A stretch of DNA of 64,000 nucleotides from a bacterium (GCA_004562765.1 SFRL01000014.1:1-64000), one strand, 5' to 3'. Counted from the stretch's first letter, positions 33,424-42,965 are shown. Notes: a model not told the origin generated them from the letters alone. Numbers and translations: made by a program.

Positions 33424-35172
33424 CTAATGCGCAAACTGGCTGTTGTAGAGCGTCGCGTAAAAGCCGCCTGCCGCAAGCAGCTGCTCATGATCTCCCTGTT
33501 CAATGATGTGCCCGTCCTTCATAACAAGGATCACATCGGCGCTCTGGATCGTGGACAGACGATGCGCCACGATAAAGCTCGTCCTGCCCTGCATCATCGT
33601 CGCAAACGCGTTCTGAATCTTCAGCTCTGTACGTGTATCAATGGAACTGGTCGCCTCATCCAGAATGAGCATCGGAGGCAGGCACAGCATCACCCGGGCA
33701 ATACACAGCAGCTGCTTCTGACCCTGCGAAAGCCCGCCGCCATCCTCGCCCATCGGCGTGTCATAGCCCTGTGGCAATCGCTTGATAAAGCTGTGGCAGT
33801 GGCTCGCCTTTGCCGCAGCGATCATTTCTCCCTCGGTCGCATCCGGTTTTCCCATGCAGATATTCTCGCGGATCGTACCGGAGTGCAGCCATGTCTCCTG
33901 CAGCACCATTCCGTAGCTCTCCCTCAGGCTTTCCCGCGTCACGTGGCGGATATCGGTGCCATCCACACGGATGCTTCCTTCCCTCACATCGTAAAAACGC
34001 ATGAGCAGATTGATCAGCGTCGTCTTTCCGCATCCGGTCGGCCCCACGATCGCTATGCGCTGTCCCGGTTTCACATGCAGATTAAAATCCTCGATCAGAC
34101 GCTGTTCCTCTGTGTAGGAGAAGTATACATGCTCCAGATCCACGCGTCCCTCCACATTCTTAAGCTGCACAGCATCTGCGTCTTCCTCGATCTCCGGTTC
34201 CTCCTCCATCAGTTCAAATACACGTGCCGCGCAGGCAATGGCATTCTGAAGCTCGGCGATCACACCGGAGATCTCATTGAAAGGTTTTGTGTACTGGCTG
34301 GCATAATTCAAAAAGCAGGAAAGCTGACCGACCGTCAGATTGCCGGCAACCGCCGACAACGCGCCAAATACTGCCACTGCCGCGTACACGATATTGTTCA
34401 CAAAACGGGTACTGGGATTTGTCAGCGAGGAGAAAAACACTGCTTTTCTGGAACATTTCTCCAGACGATCGTTGATCCCGTCAAAGGTCTCCTGCGCCTG
34501 CGCTTCATGCCCGTACGACTGAACAACCTTCTGGTTCTGGATCATCTCATCCATATAGGCCGTCTGCTCGCCGCGGATCCGGGCCTGCTCCTGAAACATG
34601 TGATAGGTCTTTTTTGCGATAAAACTCGCCGTAAACAGTGACAACGGTGTCACGACGATCACCACAAGGGCGATGCCCGCGTCCTCCCGCAGCATGAAAA
34701 ACAGCGTTCCGATGATGGTGATCACACCGGTGAAAAGCTGCGTAAAGCCAAGCAGCAGACCATCGGCGAACTGATCCACATCCGAGATCATGCGGCTTGT
34801 AATGTCCCCGATGGAATGTCCATCCAGATACTTTAAGGGCAGCCGCTGCAGCTTCTGTGTCGCATCGTCACGAATATCCCTTGTCACACTGTAGGTGAGC
34901 CGGTTGTTGCACCGCGCCATCGCCCACTGCGCAATGCTGTTCGCAATAATTACTACAGCTATCTGCCTCAATATTTTTGTCAGAGCGGCAAAATTCACCT
35001 CTCCTTTTCCGATGATACAGTCGATCGCGTCTCCGGTCAGCAGCGGCACGGATAACGTCAGCACAACGACAGCAAGCGCCAGCAGAATGCTCGCCGCCAG
35101 ATAATACCAGTAACAGCTCACATAGCGCAACACCTTCTTCATGGTTTCCCGTTTAAAATTCGTCTTTTTCAT
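33424..35172 (-). CDS. ABC exporter half-transporter, second subunit
   Basis: A 582-residue type IV ABC half-transporter with a six-helix membrane domain (~20-330) fused to an ATPase. Motifs are Walker A GPTGCGKTT, signature LSQGQKQL and Walker B MLILDEATSSID, with Glu as catalytic base and the switch His in VAHRLST. It would pair with the half-transporter encoded 3 bp upstream, whose site is degenerate, to form a heterodimeric exporter like BmrCD. The substrate is unknown. The region from its end to the murA promoter contains nothing I can name. Confidence 0.9.
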   Translation of the reverse strand: MKKTNFKRETMKKVLRYVSCYWYYLAASILLALAVVVLTLSVPLLTGDAIDCIIGKGEVNFAALTKILRQIAVVIIANSIAQWAMARCNNRLTYSVTRDIRDDATQKLQRLPLKYLDGHSIGDITSRMISDVDQFADGLLLGFTQLFTGVITIIGTLFFMLREDAGIALVVIVVTPLSLFTASFIAKKTYHMFQEQARIRGEQTAYMDEMIQNQKVVQSYGHEAQAQETFDGINDRLEKCSRKAVFFSSLTNPSTRFVNNIVYAAVAVFGALSAVAGNLTVGQLSCFLNYASQYTKPFNEISGVIAELQNAIACAARVFELMEEEPEIEEDADAVQLKNVEGRVDLEHVYFSYTEEQRLIEDFNLHVKPGQRIAIVGPTGCGKTTLINLLMRFYDVREGSIRVDGTDIRHVTRESLRESYGMVLQETWLHSGTIRENICMGKPDATEGEMIAAAKASHCHSFIKRLPQGYDTPMGEDGGGLSQGQKQLLCIARVMLCLPPMLILDEATSSIDTRTELKIQNAFATMMQGRTSFIVAHRLSTIQSADVILVMKDGHIIEQGDHEQLLAAGGFYATLYNSQFAH

Positions 35173-35175
35173 GGC

Positions 35176-36924
35176 TTACGCACCTCCCTTCGCCGCTCTG
35201 CTGTTATCAAACTGCGAATCGTAGATCTCCCGATACACCGGGCAGTTCTCCAACAATTGTTCGTGCGTACCCTGACCCACAACTTTTCCGTCGTCCATAA
35301 CAATAATCAAATCTGCATATAATATAGATGCCGCACGTTGTGAAACGATGAAAACGGTTGGTTTGGGATCCAGATCCGCGATCGCCATGCGCAGTCTCGC
35401 ATCCGTGGCATAGTCCAGCGCCGAGGAGCTGTCGTCCAGGATCAGGATCGGATGCTGTCCCACCAGCGTCCGGGCAATCGCCAGACGCTGACGCTGTCCG
35501 CCGGAGAGGTTGCGTCCACCCTGCTCGATCTTCTCCTCCAGGCCATCCGCCTTTCCTTCCACGATCTCCTTTGCCTGCGCGATCGTGAGCGCCTTCCACA
35601 GTTCTTCCTCCGTGGCATCCTTTTTACCCCAGAGCAGATTTTCCCGGATCGTTCCCTGAAACAGTACCGCCTTCTGCATGACGATGCCCACCATGTCACA
35701 CAACTGCTGCTTACTGTAGGTTCTGATATCCCTGCCTCCGATGCGCACCTCGCCGCCGGTCGCGTCATAAAAACGCGGGATGAGATGCACCAGAGAGGTC
35801 TTTCCGGATCCCGTACCTCCGATAATACCCACGGTCTGTCCCTTTTTGATGGAAAAAGTCACATCCTCCAGCGATTTGTCACCTGCCCCTGCGTAGGTGA
35901 GATCCACATGAGAGAATCCGATGATCTCCTCTCCCTCCGCCACCTGAGGCAAATCCGCTGTCACTTCAGGAAATTCCATGGAACTGTTCACCTCCAGCAC
36001 GCCCGCCACACGCCGTCCGCTGGCCAGTGCCCGGGTCAGGAGCACCACCGTATTGGCAAGCTTCACCAGCTCCACCAGAATCTGTGACATATAGTCCAGA
36101 AGCGCTACCACATCACCCTGTTCCATCGCACCGACAGACACCTTCACGCCTCCGTTCCAGAGCAGCGCGATCACCCCCAGATTGATGACCACATAGGTCA
36201 GGGGATTCATAAGCGCGGAGATCTTACCCACAAAGAGCTGTTCCTTCTTCAACATTTCATTGTCTCCGCGGAAGCTTTCGATCTCTTCATCCTCCCGGTG
36301 AAATGCCCGGATGACACGCACACCGCTTAAATTTTCCCTCGTACGGCGCAGCACCTGATCCAGACGCTCCTGTACCTTTCTGTAAAGAGGCAGCGTGGCA
36401 TAGATGATCCCGAACACGATCATAAACAGCACGGGAATGACCACCACAAAGGTGAAGGCGGCCTGAACATTCACCGTAAACGCCATGATCATCGCTCCAA
36501 ACACGATAAACGGCGAACGCAAAAGCAGCCGCAGTGCCATATTGACACCGTTCTGCAGCTGATTGACATCACTCGTCATGCGGTTCATCAGCGCTGACGT
36601 ACCCTGTGTGTCCAGCTCCGTAAAAGACAGCGACTGAATGTGCTCAAACAACGCATGCCTCAACTTCGCCGCAAATCCCACCGCTGCCTTCGCCGCAAAA
36701 TACTGGGCGCACAGCGCGCATACCAGTCCGACGACCGCCAGCAGGATCAAAACGCCGCACATTTGATAGATGTAGGTTTTATCGCCGTATTTAATACCTT
36801 TATTGATGATAGATGCCACTACAAGAGGCACCAAAAGGTCAAAAAGCGCCTCCAGCATTTTAAAGAGAGGCGCGATGATCGATTCTTTTTTATAATCCCT
36901 TAAAAAAACCAGCAATTTTTTCAT
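35176..36924 (-). CDS. ABC exporter half-transporter, first subunit (degenerate site)
   Basis: A 582-residue half-transporter with six membrane helices (~15-320) and a C-terminal ATPase. Walker A is GGTGSGKTS and the signature LSGGQRQRLAIART. After Walker B, LILDDSSSALD has Asp where the catalytic Glu normally stands, and the switch position reads VSQRAAS with Gln instead of His. This asymmetry marks one noncanonical site, as in heterodimeric exporters such as BmrC/BmrD or TM287/288. It is translationally adjacent to its partner, with only 3 bp between stop and start. Confidence 0.9.
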   Translation of the reverse strand: MKKLLVFLRDYKKESIIAPLFKMLEALFDLLVPLVVASIINKGIKYGDKTYIYQMCGVLILLAVVGLVCALCAQYFAAKAAVGFAAKLRHALFEHIQSLSFTELDTQGTSALMNRMTSDVNQLQNGVNMALRLLLRSPFIVFGAMIMAFTVNVQAAFTFVVVIPVLFMIVFGIIYATLPLYRKVQERLDQVLRRTRENLSGVRVIRAFHREDEEIESFRGDNEMLKKEQLFVGKISALMNPLTYVVINLGVIALLWNGGVKVSVGAMEQGDVVALLDYMSQILVELVKLANTVVLLTRALASGRRVAGVLEVNSSMEFPEVTADLPQVAEGEEIIGFSHVDLTYAGAGDKSLEDVTFSIKKGQTVGIIGGTGSGKTSLVHLIPRFYDATGGEVRIGGRDIRTYSKQQLCDMVGIVMQKAVLFQGTIRENLLWGKKDATEEELWKALTIAQAKEIVEGKADGLEEKIEQGGRNLSGGQRQRLAIARTLVGQHPILILDDSSSALDYATDARLRMAIADLDPKPTVFIVSQRAASILYADLIIVMDDGKVVGQGTHEQLLENCPVYREIYDSQFDNSRAAKGGA

Positions 36925-36937
36925 AACTGTTTCTCCG

Positions 36938-36968
36938 AAAAGAGTCAGGAACCATCGGTCCCTGACTC
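36938..36968 (-). terminator. Terminator downstream of the foldase gene
   Basis: GAGTCAGGGACC pairs with GGTTCCTGACTC on the minus strand and is followed by TTTT. It separates the foldase gene from the ABC exporter operon. Confidence 0.8.
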
Positions 36969-36992
36969 ACACATATCATTTTCTTATTTCTA

Positions 36993-38123
36993 TTATTCCT
37001 CGGCAGAAGCATTTGTATCCGCACTTTCTTCTGTATTTGCATCCGTATCAGAAGTACTGTCGGTATTTGTCTTTGCCTTCGTGTAGATCGTATCAAAGTT
37101 TACAGGCTCCCAGACTTTATCATTGATCGTCCAGTCAGCAGCTTCCTTATACCCTTCTACGGTCTTGTCGTAAAGCTCCTCCTCCCGATCAGAGATGATG
37201 GACTCACGTTTCCGGTCGGTCGCATCCTGATCAAAAAGGCTGTCCATACGGATAATATAGAAGTAGTTGTCCGTCTCGATCAGCGTTTTCTCAAACTCGC
37301 CTTCACCCAGCTTTTCTGCTGCCTGAAGTACCTCCAGCTCCAGATATGTGGAGTTGTCATCCTCATTCAGATCTGTCGTGCCGTATGCACAGGTAGACTT
37401 GTTCGCATCATTGTCATCTGCGGCTGCCTGCAGGGGATCCTCCTGGCTTCCGGCCAGCGCTGCATCCAGGATCTTCTGCGCCTTTTCCTTTGCCTCAGCT
37501 GCTTTCTGCTCATCGGTCTTCTCCTCCGCGTCTTCCGAATCCGCATCAGAAGAAGCAGATGCCGTCTTGCTCACGCGCACATAGCTGAATGTCTTCTGTG
37601 CACAGTCCTCATCCGGCACGTTCGTGTCAACATCCGCAATGATCGCATCATTCATCTTACTCTGGATCAGGTTCAGGCGCAGGAATTCTGTGATATCATC
37701 CTCCGTGGCACTCATTGCCTTGATCGCCTCATCGGTATTATCTGCGATAAACTGTGCTGCCGCAGCCCGCGCTTCCTGCACTTCCTCATCCGTGATCTCC
37801 ACACCGTAATCAGCCATGTGCTGTTCCAGCAGGTAGTATTCCTCCAGTGTATCCAGTATATTGTTCTTTACCGATTCCGTCATCGTTACACCGTTACCGC
37901 TGGGGTCTGATGACCACATGTCCTGTCCGAAATAAGACATATAATAGGTATCATAATCCACCGCCGTAAACTGCGCAGCAAAGTTTGCAAGCCCGAGACT
38001 GATCGGTGTTCCATTCACTGTCGCCACAGTTGCCTCCGGATCCAGAGAGCCGCAACCGGTCAGAGCCATGCCTGCTGTGATCACGCCTGCCAGAGCAAGC
38101 GCTGATAATCTTTTCAATTTCAT
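36993..38123 (-). CDS. PrsA/SurA-like foldase lipoprotein
   Basis: A 376-residue exported lipoprotein. The signal peptide (MKLKRLSALALAGVITAGMALTGCG) has an LTGC lipobox with Cys at 24. The mature part has a SurA_N-type helical chaperone region (ATVNGTPISLGLANFAAQF, then helices to ~165) and a degenerate parvulin-like stretch interrupted by an Asp/Glu/Lys insertion (~190-230). It ends in a low-complexity Thr/Asp/Glu tail. This matches PrsA-type peptidyl-prolyl isomerase/foldase lipoproteins of Clostridia; whether isomerase activity remains is uncertain. The start is the ATG after AGGAGGAAG. Confidence 0.82.
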   Translation of the reverse strand: MKLKRLSALALAGVITAGMALTGCGSLDPEATVATVNGTPISLGLANFAAQFTAVDYDTYYMSYFGQDMWSSDPSGNGVTMTESVKNNILDTLEEYYLLEQHMADYGVEITDEEVQEARAAAAQFIADNTDEAIKAMSATEDDITEFLRLNLIQSKMNDAIIADVDTNVPDEDCAQKTFSYVRVSKTASASSDADSEDAEEKTDEQKAAEAKEKAQKILDAALAGSQEDPLQAAADDNDANKSTCAYGTTDLNEDDNSTYLELEVLQAAEKLGEGEFEKTLIETDNYFYIIRMDSLFDQDATDRKRESIISDREEELYDKTVEGYKEAADWTINDKVWEPVNFDTIYTKAKTNTDSTSDTDANTEESADTNASAEE

Positions 38124-38198
38124 CCTTATCTTCCTCCTAAGTTCTGAAAGCCTTATTTTGACCAAAATCCTCATCATTCGGACTTTCGCCTCGGTATG

Positions 38199-38227
38199 AT
38201 TATAAGACCTCGCGCGTGTAAAGGCAA
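38199..38227 (-). promoter_or_regulatory. Foldase gene sigma-A promoter
   Basis: TTGCCT, a 17-bp spacer and a perfect TATAAT on the minus strand, about 75 bp before the ATG. Confidence 0.75.
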
Positions 38228-38298
38228 GTTTTTCTGCGAACTGTTCAGACTTTCTTCACAGTTTCAGTTTCTTTTCGCACCCACTTCAGTTCGTCGTT

Positions 38299-38484
38299 GC
38301 GCCCTTTCTCTGCACAGTAGTATTCGACAGTTTGTTTTGCTTGCCGGGCAAATCACGCGAATGGCACAGAGACCAAGCAAAATCTGCTTGGCTCTGCTGC
38401 CTGACAGTTGGCTGATCCAGGTTATTTCCGCGTGTACCCGTCGCATAAACAACTGTTGAATGCTACTGTGCAGAGTGCGGGCGC
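38299..38484 (+). repeat. Type I long hairpin repeat, copy 3 (core orientation +)
   Basis: The arms run from GCGCCC at 38299 (CTCTGCACAGTAGTATTC and following) to GGGCGC at 38484 (GAATGCTACTGTGCAGAG), pairing over about 50 nt with few mismatches. The 39-nt inner hairpin is at 38363-38401. The core matches copies 1, 2 and 4; the outer arms are unrelated in sequence to theirs. Confidence 0.87.
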
Positions 38485-38500
38485 TTAATACCTGTCCGAA

Positions 38501-38745
38501 ACGCAGCAGTCAAGCATTAGAAAGATGGGCACCCCTGTGTACCGACAGAGATTTTGACAGGTCGTTTGTGCGTTCGGGAATGCGCGGAGAAACAAATCCT
38601 CAATTCGTAAACATGGCATCAGAGAAAAGCCGGTTTTGCTTTTACTCTGTGCCACTCGCGCGAATTTACCGAGGAGCACAACCGACTGGCAAAACTCTGT
38701 CGGTACGCCAAGGGTGCGCTGAAAACGTAATTCCAAAGGCTGCGT
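38501..38745 (-). repeat. Type I long hairpin repeat, copy 4 (core orientation -)
   Basis: The arm GGGCACCCCTGTGTACCGAC (from 38527) pairs with GTCGGTACGCCAAGGGTGCG (to 38719), with weaker pairing extending to ACGCAGC/GCTGCGT at the outer ends. The inner hairpin is at 38615-38653 on the minus strand. It faces copy 3 tail to tail. Confidence 0.85.
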
Positions 38746-38765
38746 GAGGGCAACGAAGCAAAAAC
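38746..38765 (-). repeat. Fragment of a type II hairpin repeat
   Basis: GAGGGCAACGAAGCAAAAAC matches 3547-3566 in the locus 1 type II element at 19 of 20 bases. The rest of that element is not present here, so this looks like a remnant. It lies just past the mfd stop. Confidence 0.6.
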
Positions 38766-38795
38766 TCTACCTTTCGCCGATGGTCGACGTGTAGT

Positions 38796-41700
38796 TTACA
38801 AGTACAGATTCGGGTACAACGCTGTCAGTTCGTCCAGAAACAGTGCAACCGCTTCCAGCGCATTTTTGACCTTCTGCCTGCTGTTATAGTTGATATTGTA
38901 TAAAAATGACGGTGCCGTCTTGTCCGGCACAAAGATCACCGCTCCCGCAAACTTTTCCACCAGTCCGGGAATCTGCAAGGGTTCCACCGGTGCCTGCTCA
39001 TAGAGCACAAACCGCAGGGTGTCGCCCTTCTGCGTGATCTCTGTCACATACGCCTGATGCGCCCGCGCCTTCTGTCTTGCGATCGCCAGGAGATTTTGTA
39101 CCGAGCGCGGCGGTTCCCCAAAACGATCGATCAACTCATCCAGCATCTCATCGCTCTCCGCGTTCGTCTCCACGCCGGCGATCCGCTTGTAAATATCCAG
39201 CTTCTGATATTCATTGGGGATATAGGACGGCGGGATAAAGGCATCGACCTCGATGTCCAGCGTCGTCTCAAAGCGTGCCTGCGGCAGTTCGCCCTTCTGC
39301 TCCTTCACCGCCTCGTTCAACATCTTGCAGTAGAGATCGTAGCCCACCGCCTCCATGTGCCCGTGCTGCTGTGCGCCGAGAAGATTTCCGGCTCCGCGGA
39401 TCTCAAGATCCCGCATGGCGATCTTAAAACCGCTGCCCAGATCCGTAAACTCCCGGATCGCCGCCAGACGCTTTTCCGCCACTTCCTTCAACATCTTGTC
39501 TCTCTTATACATAAAGAAAGCATAGGCTGTGCGGTTGCTCCGCCCCACGCGCCCACGCAGCTGGTAAAGCTGCGACAGGCCCATGTTATCCGCGTCCTGT
39601 ATGATCATCGTATTGACATTTGAAATATCCAGTCCTGTTTCAATAATAGTTGTAGACACCAATACATCAATATCTCCATTGATGAACTGATACATGATGC
39701 GTTCCAGTTCCAGCTCCTTCATCTGCCCGTGCGCAAAAGCCACATTCGCCTCCGGGACCAGCCCGGTGATCTTTGCCGCCACATCCGCGATCTGATTGAC
39801 CCGGTTGAACACGTAGTACACCTGTCCACCCCGCGCCAGCTCTCTGGCGATCGCTTCCCGCACCAGTTCCTCGTTGTACTCCATCACATAAGTCTGGATC
39901 GGCAGACGATCCATCGGCGGCTCCTCCAGCACACTCATGTCACGGATCCCGATCAGGCTCATGTGCAGTGTACGCGGGATCGGTGTCGCGGTCAGTGTCA
40001 GCACGTCGACATTTTTCTTCATCTGCTTGATCTTTTCCTTATGTGTGACGCCAAAACGCTGTTCCTCGTCGATGATGAGCAGTCCCAGATCCTTGAAACC
40101 CACATCCTTCGACAGCACGCGGTGTGTACCGATCACGATATCCACCATGCCCTTTTTCAGCTGTTCGATGGTATGTTTCTGCTGGGCAGCCGTCCGAAAA
40201 CGGCACAGCAGGTCCACCGTCACCGGAAAGTCCTTCATGCGCTGCGCAAAGGTATTGTAATGCTGCTGCGCAAGGATCGTCGTCGGCACCAGATAGACGA
40301 CCTGTTTGCCCTCCTGAACCGCCTTGAACGCTGCCCGGATCGCCACTTCCGTCTTGCCGTAGCCCACGTCGCCGCAGATCAGGCGGTCCATGATCTTCGT
40401 GCTCTCCATATCCCGCTTCGTATCCTCAATGGCATTCACCTGATCCTCTGTCTCTTCAAAAGGAAACATTTCCTCAAATTCCCGCTGCCAGACCGTATCC
40501 GGACCATAAACATAGCCCTCCTTCTGCTGGCGTACCGCATACAGTTCCACCAGCTCCTTTGCGATCTCCTTCACCGCGCCCTGCACACGCGAACGGGTCC
40601 TGTTCCACTCCTGCGTGCCCAGCGTGTTCAGCTTCGGTTTCTTGGCATCACTTCCGGCATACTTCTGGATCAGATCCAGCTGCGTCGCCAGAATATAAAG
40701 ATTTGAGCCCTTGGCATAGGTGATCTTCATGTAATCCTTCGTCGTGCCCCCGACCTCCATTTTCTCGATACCCTGATAAATACCGAGACCGTGGTTCTCA
40801 TGCACGACATAATCACCCACATGCAAATCGGCGAAGCTTCGGATATGCTCGCCCTCATAGCGCTTGTACTTCTTCTTTTTCTTCTTCTCCGCGCCAAAAA
40901 TATCGCTCTCCGTGATCACCGCAAAGGAGAGCATCGGATATTCGTAGCCGCGCCGCACCTTACCGTAGAGCACCATGATCTCGCCCGGCTGCAGGCCGTG
41001 CTCGTAGTCCTCCGTGTAAAAACAGGTCACGCCCTCGTTCATGATGTCCTCTGCCAGCCGTTTTGCTCTCGTCCGCGATCCGGACAGAAGAATGATCTTA
41101 AATTTGTTTTTCTTATACTGCTTCAGATCCTTGATCAATAGTTCAAAACTGTTGTTGTAAGCGTTCACGGTACGGGCCTGGATCTGATACTGCTGCTCCG
41201 GCACAAGCTGCGGCACACGCTGTTCCAGCGTCGAGAGCGCAATACAGCGGCACTGCTGCAGCCGCCCCATCACTTCTGCCGCCCCGTACAGCGCATCCGC
41301 CTGCCCCGGCAGAATATAGCCTTTCTCCAGACGCTGCTTCATGCTCTCCGAAAACTCCAGTTCCACACCGCGCCCCTGCTCCATAAGCCGCGCCGGCTCA
41401 TCCAGAAAGCAGATCGTGTGTGCCCGGTCGATATAATCCAGCAAAGACACCTGTTCTTCCGAAAAATAGCTGAGGAAGGAATCCAGATTCGCCGCTCCTC
41501 CAAGCTCTGTCAGTTCTTCCTCCAAGCCCGCCGCCAAATCGCGTATTCTTGCCGCTTCTTCCGTTTTTTGTTGGCTTCTAAGTGCTTTTTCTATCCCTTT
41601 TGCCTCAGACTTAATTTTATTTAATCCTGATTTTATTTGTTTCCCATTCAGCACCCATTCGCTGGCAGGATACAGGACAAAACTCTCTTCCATGCCATCC

Positions 41701-42377
41701 TCCACCGAGCGCTGGCTCTCTGCATCAAATGCCCGGATGGAATCTATCTCATCACCCCACAGCTCCATACGGTAGGGCTGTTCCGCCGTCATTGGATAGA
41801 TGTCGATAATACCTCCGCGCACTGCAAACTGACCCGGGGCACTTGCCTGATACTCCCGCTCGTAGCCCATCGCCACAAGCTCACTTTTCAATTTTTCCGC
41901 ATCGATCTCATCACCTACCGCGAATCTCCGGATCGCGCTGCGAAACTGCTCCGGCGTGCTCATGCGGTTCATGAGCGCATCAAAGGTGGTGATCACTGTC
42001 ACCGGCTTCGAAGCGCCGTCTGTCTGCGCCCCCGCCGACATGCCCTGTGACTCCAGCAACGCCTGCAGAACGCTCAGGCGCTCCCGCGTAAGTGCATTGC
42101 CCCGCAGATCAGACTGATAAAACAGCACGTCCTTCGCCGGAAAATACATCACATCATCGTCAAAAAAGCGATAGTCTTCATAGAGCTCCTTGGCCCTCTG
42201 TTCCTGAAACGTGACAATAAGCCGGCTGCAGTCGCGCTCCCCCAGCCCATAGATCAAATGAGCCTTCTGCGCATCCATACACCCGGATATCTCGATCGTG
42301 CCTTTCAGATCAGGTAGCCTTTTCTCAATTGTCTCGTAATCCTTCCACTCTCTGAGTGGCTGCAAAAATGCCTCCAT
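38796..42377 (-). CDS. mfd: Transcription-repair coupling factor Mfd
   Basis: A 1193-residue translocase that removes stalled RNA polymerase at DNA lesions and recruits UvrA. The N-terminal UvrB-homology region (~1-350) is followed by the polymerase-interaction CarD-like domain (VGDYVVHENHGLGIYQGIEKMEVGG). The superfamily 2 translocase then follows, with Walker A GDVGYGKT, LLIIDEEQRFGV and QLRGRVGRS, and a C-terminal TRCF domain. The length is normal. AAGGTAG precedes the ATG, 14 bp after pth. The pth-mfd order is as in B. subtilis. Confidence 0.97.
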   Translation of the reverse strand: MEAFLQPLREWKDYETIEKRLPDLKGTIEISGCMDAQKAHLIYGLGERDCSRLIVTFQEQRAKELYEDYRFFDDDVMYFPAKDVLFYQSDLRGNALTRERLSVLQALLESQGMSAGAQTDGASKPVTVITTFDALMNRMSTPEQFRSAIRRFAVGDEIDAEKLKSELVAMGYEREYQASAPGQFAVRGGIIDIYPMTAEQPYRMELWGDEIDSIRAFDAESQRSVEDGMEESFVLYPASEWVLNGKQIKSGLNKIKSEAKGIEKALRSQQKTEEAARIRDLAAGLEEELTELGGAANLDSFLSYFSEEQVSLLDYIDRAHTICFLDEPARLMEQGRGVELEFSESMKQRLEKGYILPGQADALYGAAEVMGRLQQCRCIALSTLEQRVPQLVPEQQYQIQARTVNAYNNSFELLIKDLKQYKKNKFKIILLSGSRTRAKRLAEDIMNEGVTCFYTEDYEHGLQPGEIMVLYGKVRRGYEYPMLSFAVITESDIFGAEKKKKKKYKRYEGEHIRSFADLHVGDYVVHENHGLGIYQGIEKMEVGGTTKDYMKITYAKGSNLYILATQLDLIQKYAGSDAKKPKLNTLGTQEWNRTRSRVQGAVKEIAKELVELYAVRQQKEGYVYGPDTVWQREFEEMFPFEETEDQVNAIEDTKRDMESTKIMDRLICGDVGYGKTEVAIRAAFKAVQEGKQVVYLVPTTILAQQHYNTFAQRMKDFPVTVDLLCRFRTAAQQKHTIEQLKKGMVDIVIGTHRVLSKDVGFKDLGLLIIDEEQRFGVTHKEKIKQMKKNVDVLTLTATPIPRTLHMSLIGIRDMSVLEEPPMDRLPIQTYVMEYNEELVREAIARELARGGQVYYVFNRVNQIADVAAKITGLVPEANVAFAHGQMKELELERIMYQFINGDIDVLVSTTIIETGLDISNVNTMIIQDADNMGLSQLYQLRGRVGRSNRTAYAFFMYKRDKMLKEVAEKRLAAIREFTDLGSGFKIAMRDLEIRGAGNLLGAQQHGHMEAVGYDLYCKMLNEAVKEQKGELPQARFETTLDIEVDAFIPPSYIPNEYQKLDIYKRIAGVETNAESDEMLDELIDRFGEPPRSVQNLLAIARQKARAHQAYVTEITQKGDTLRFVLYEQAPVEPLQIPGLVEKFAGAVIFVPDKTAPSFLYNINYNSRQKVKNALEAVALFLDELTALYPNLYL

Positions 42378-42391
42378 CGTTCTACCTTCAA

Positions 42392-42961
42392 TTACTTTTT
42401 GCCGTTAAATTTGTTCATCGCACCGGGCAGATCATCCATCAGGATCATCTCTGCCGCTTCCATCGCATCCGCGAAGGCATCCTCTACCAGCGCGCGCTCC
42501 TCCCTGGAAAAGTGCCCCAGAACATAATCCGCCAGATCCCACCCCTTAGGTTTTTCGCCGACACCGATCCTGATCCGCGCAAAGCCCTGCGTGCCGGTCA
42601 TGGCTATGATATTCTTGATGCCGTTATGTCCGCCGGCGCTTCCTTTTGCCCTCACACGGATCCTTCCGGGGGCAAGGCTGATATCGTCATAAATAACCAG
42701 CAGTTCGCTCTCCGCATCCAGCTTATAGAAATTTAAGATCGCCTGGATACTCTCGCCGCTCAGGTTCATATAAGTCTGCGGTTTCACAAGCAACACCTTC
42801 TGCCCGGCAATATAACCGCTTCCGCAGATCGCCTTATGTTTTTTCTCTGTTAATTCTACATTATATTTTTTTGCCATCGCGTCTATGACATCAAACCCGA
42901 CATTGTGTCTCGTTTTTTCGTACTTTTTATCCGGGTTACCAAGTCCGGCTATCACAAACAT
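42392..42961 (-). CDS. pth: Peptidyl-tRNA hydrolase
   Basis: A 189-residue enzyme that releases peptides from drop-off peptidyl-tRNA (B. subtilis SpoVC). It starts MFVIAGLGNPDKKYEKTRHNVGF, with catalytic His in TRHNVG near residue 20. KPQTYMNLSGES and GSAGGHNGIKNI complete the active site. The long open frame upstream was rejected as part of the gene because it runs inside glmU, and AGAAAGG precedes this ATG. It lies 5 bp after glmU and just before mfd. Confidence 0.96.
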   Translation of the reverse strand: MFVIAGLGNPDKKYEKTRHNVGFDVIDAMAKKYNVELTEKKHKAICGSGYIAGQKVLLVKPQTYMNLSGESIQAILNFYKLDAESELLVIYDDISLAPGRIRVRAKGSAGGHNGIKNIIAMTGTQGFARIRIGVGEKPKGWDLADYVLGHFSREERALVEDAFADAMEAAEMILMDDLPGAMNKFNGKK

Positions 42962-42965
42962 AATA

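Noticed and set aside
33259..34641. 460-codon plus-strand frame antisense to the ABC exporter
   Set aside because: It overlaps an ABC subunit with all expected motifs on the other strand, and its translation has the His/Arg/Leu bias of antisense frames.
39729..40706. 325-codon plus-strand frame inside mfd
   Set aside because: It is antisense to the conserved translocase domain of Mfd, with no start signals.
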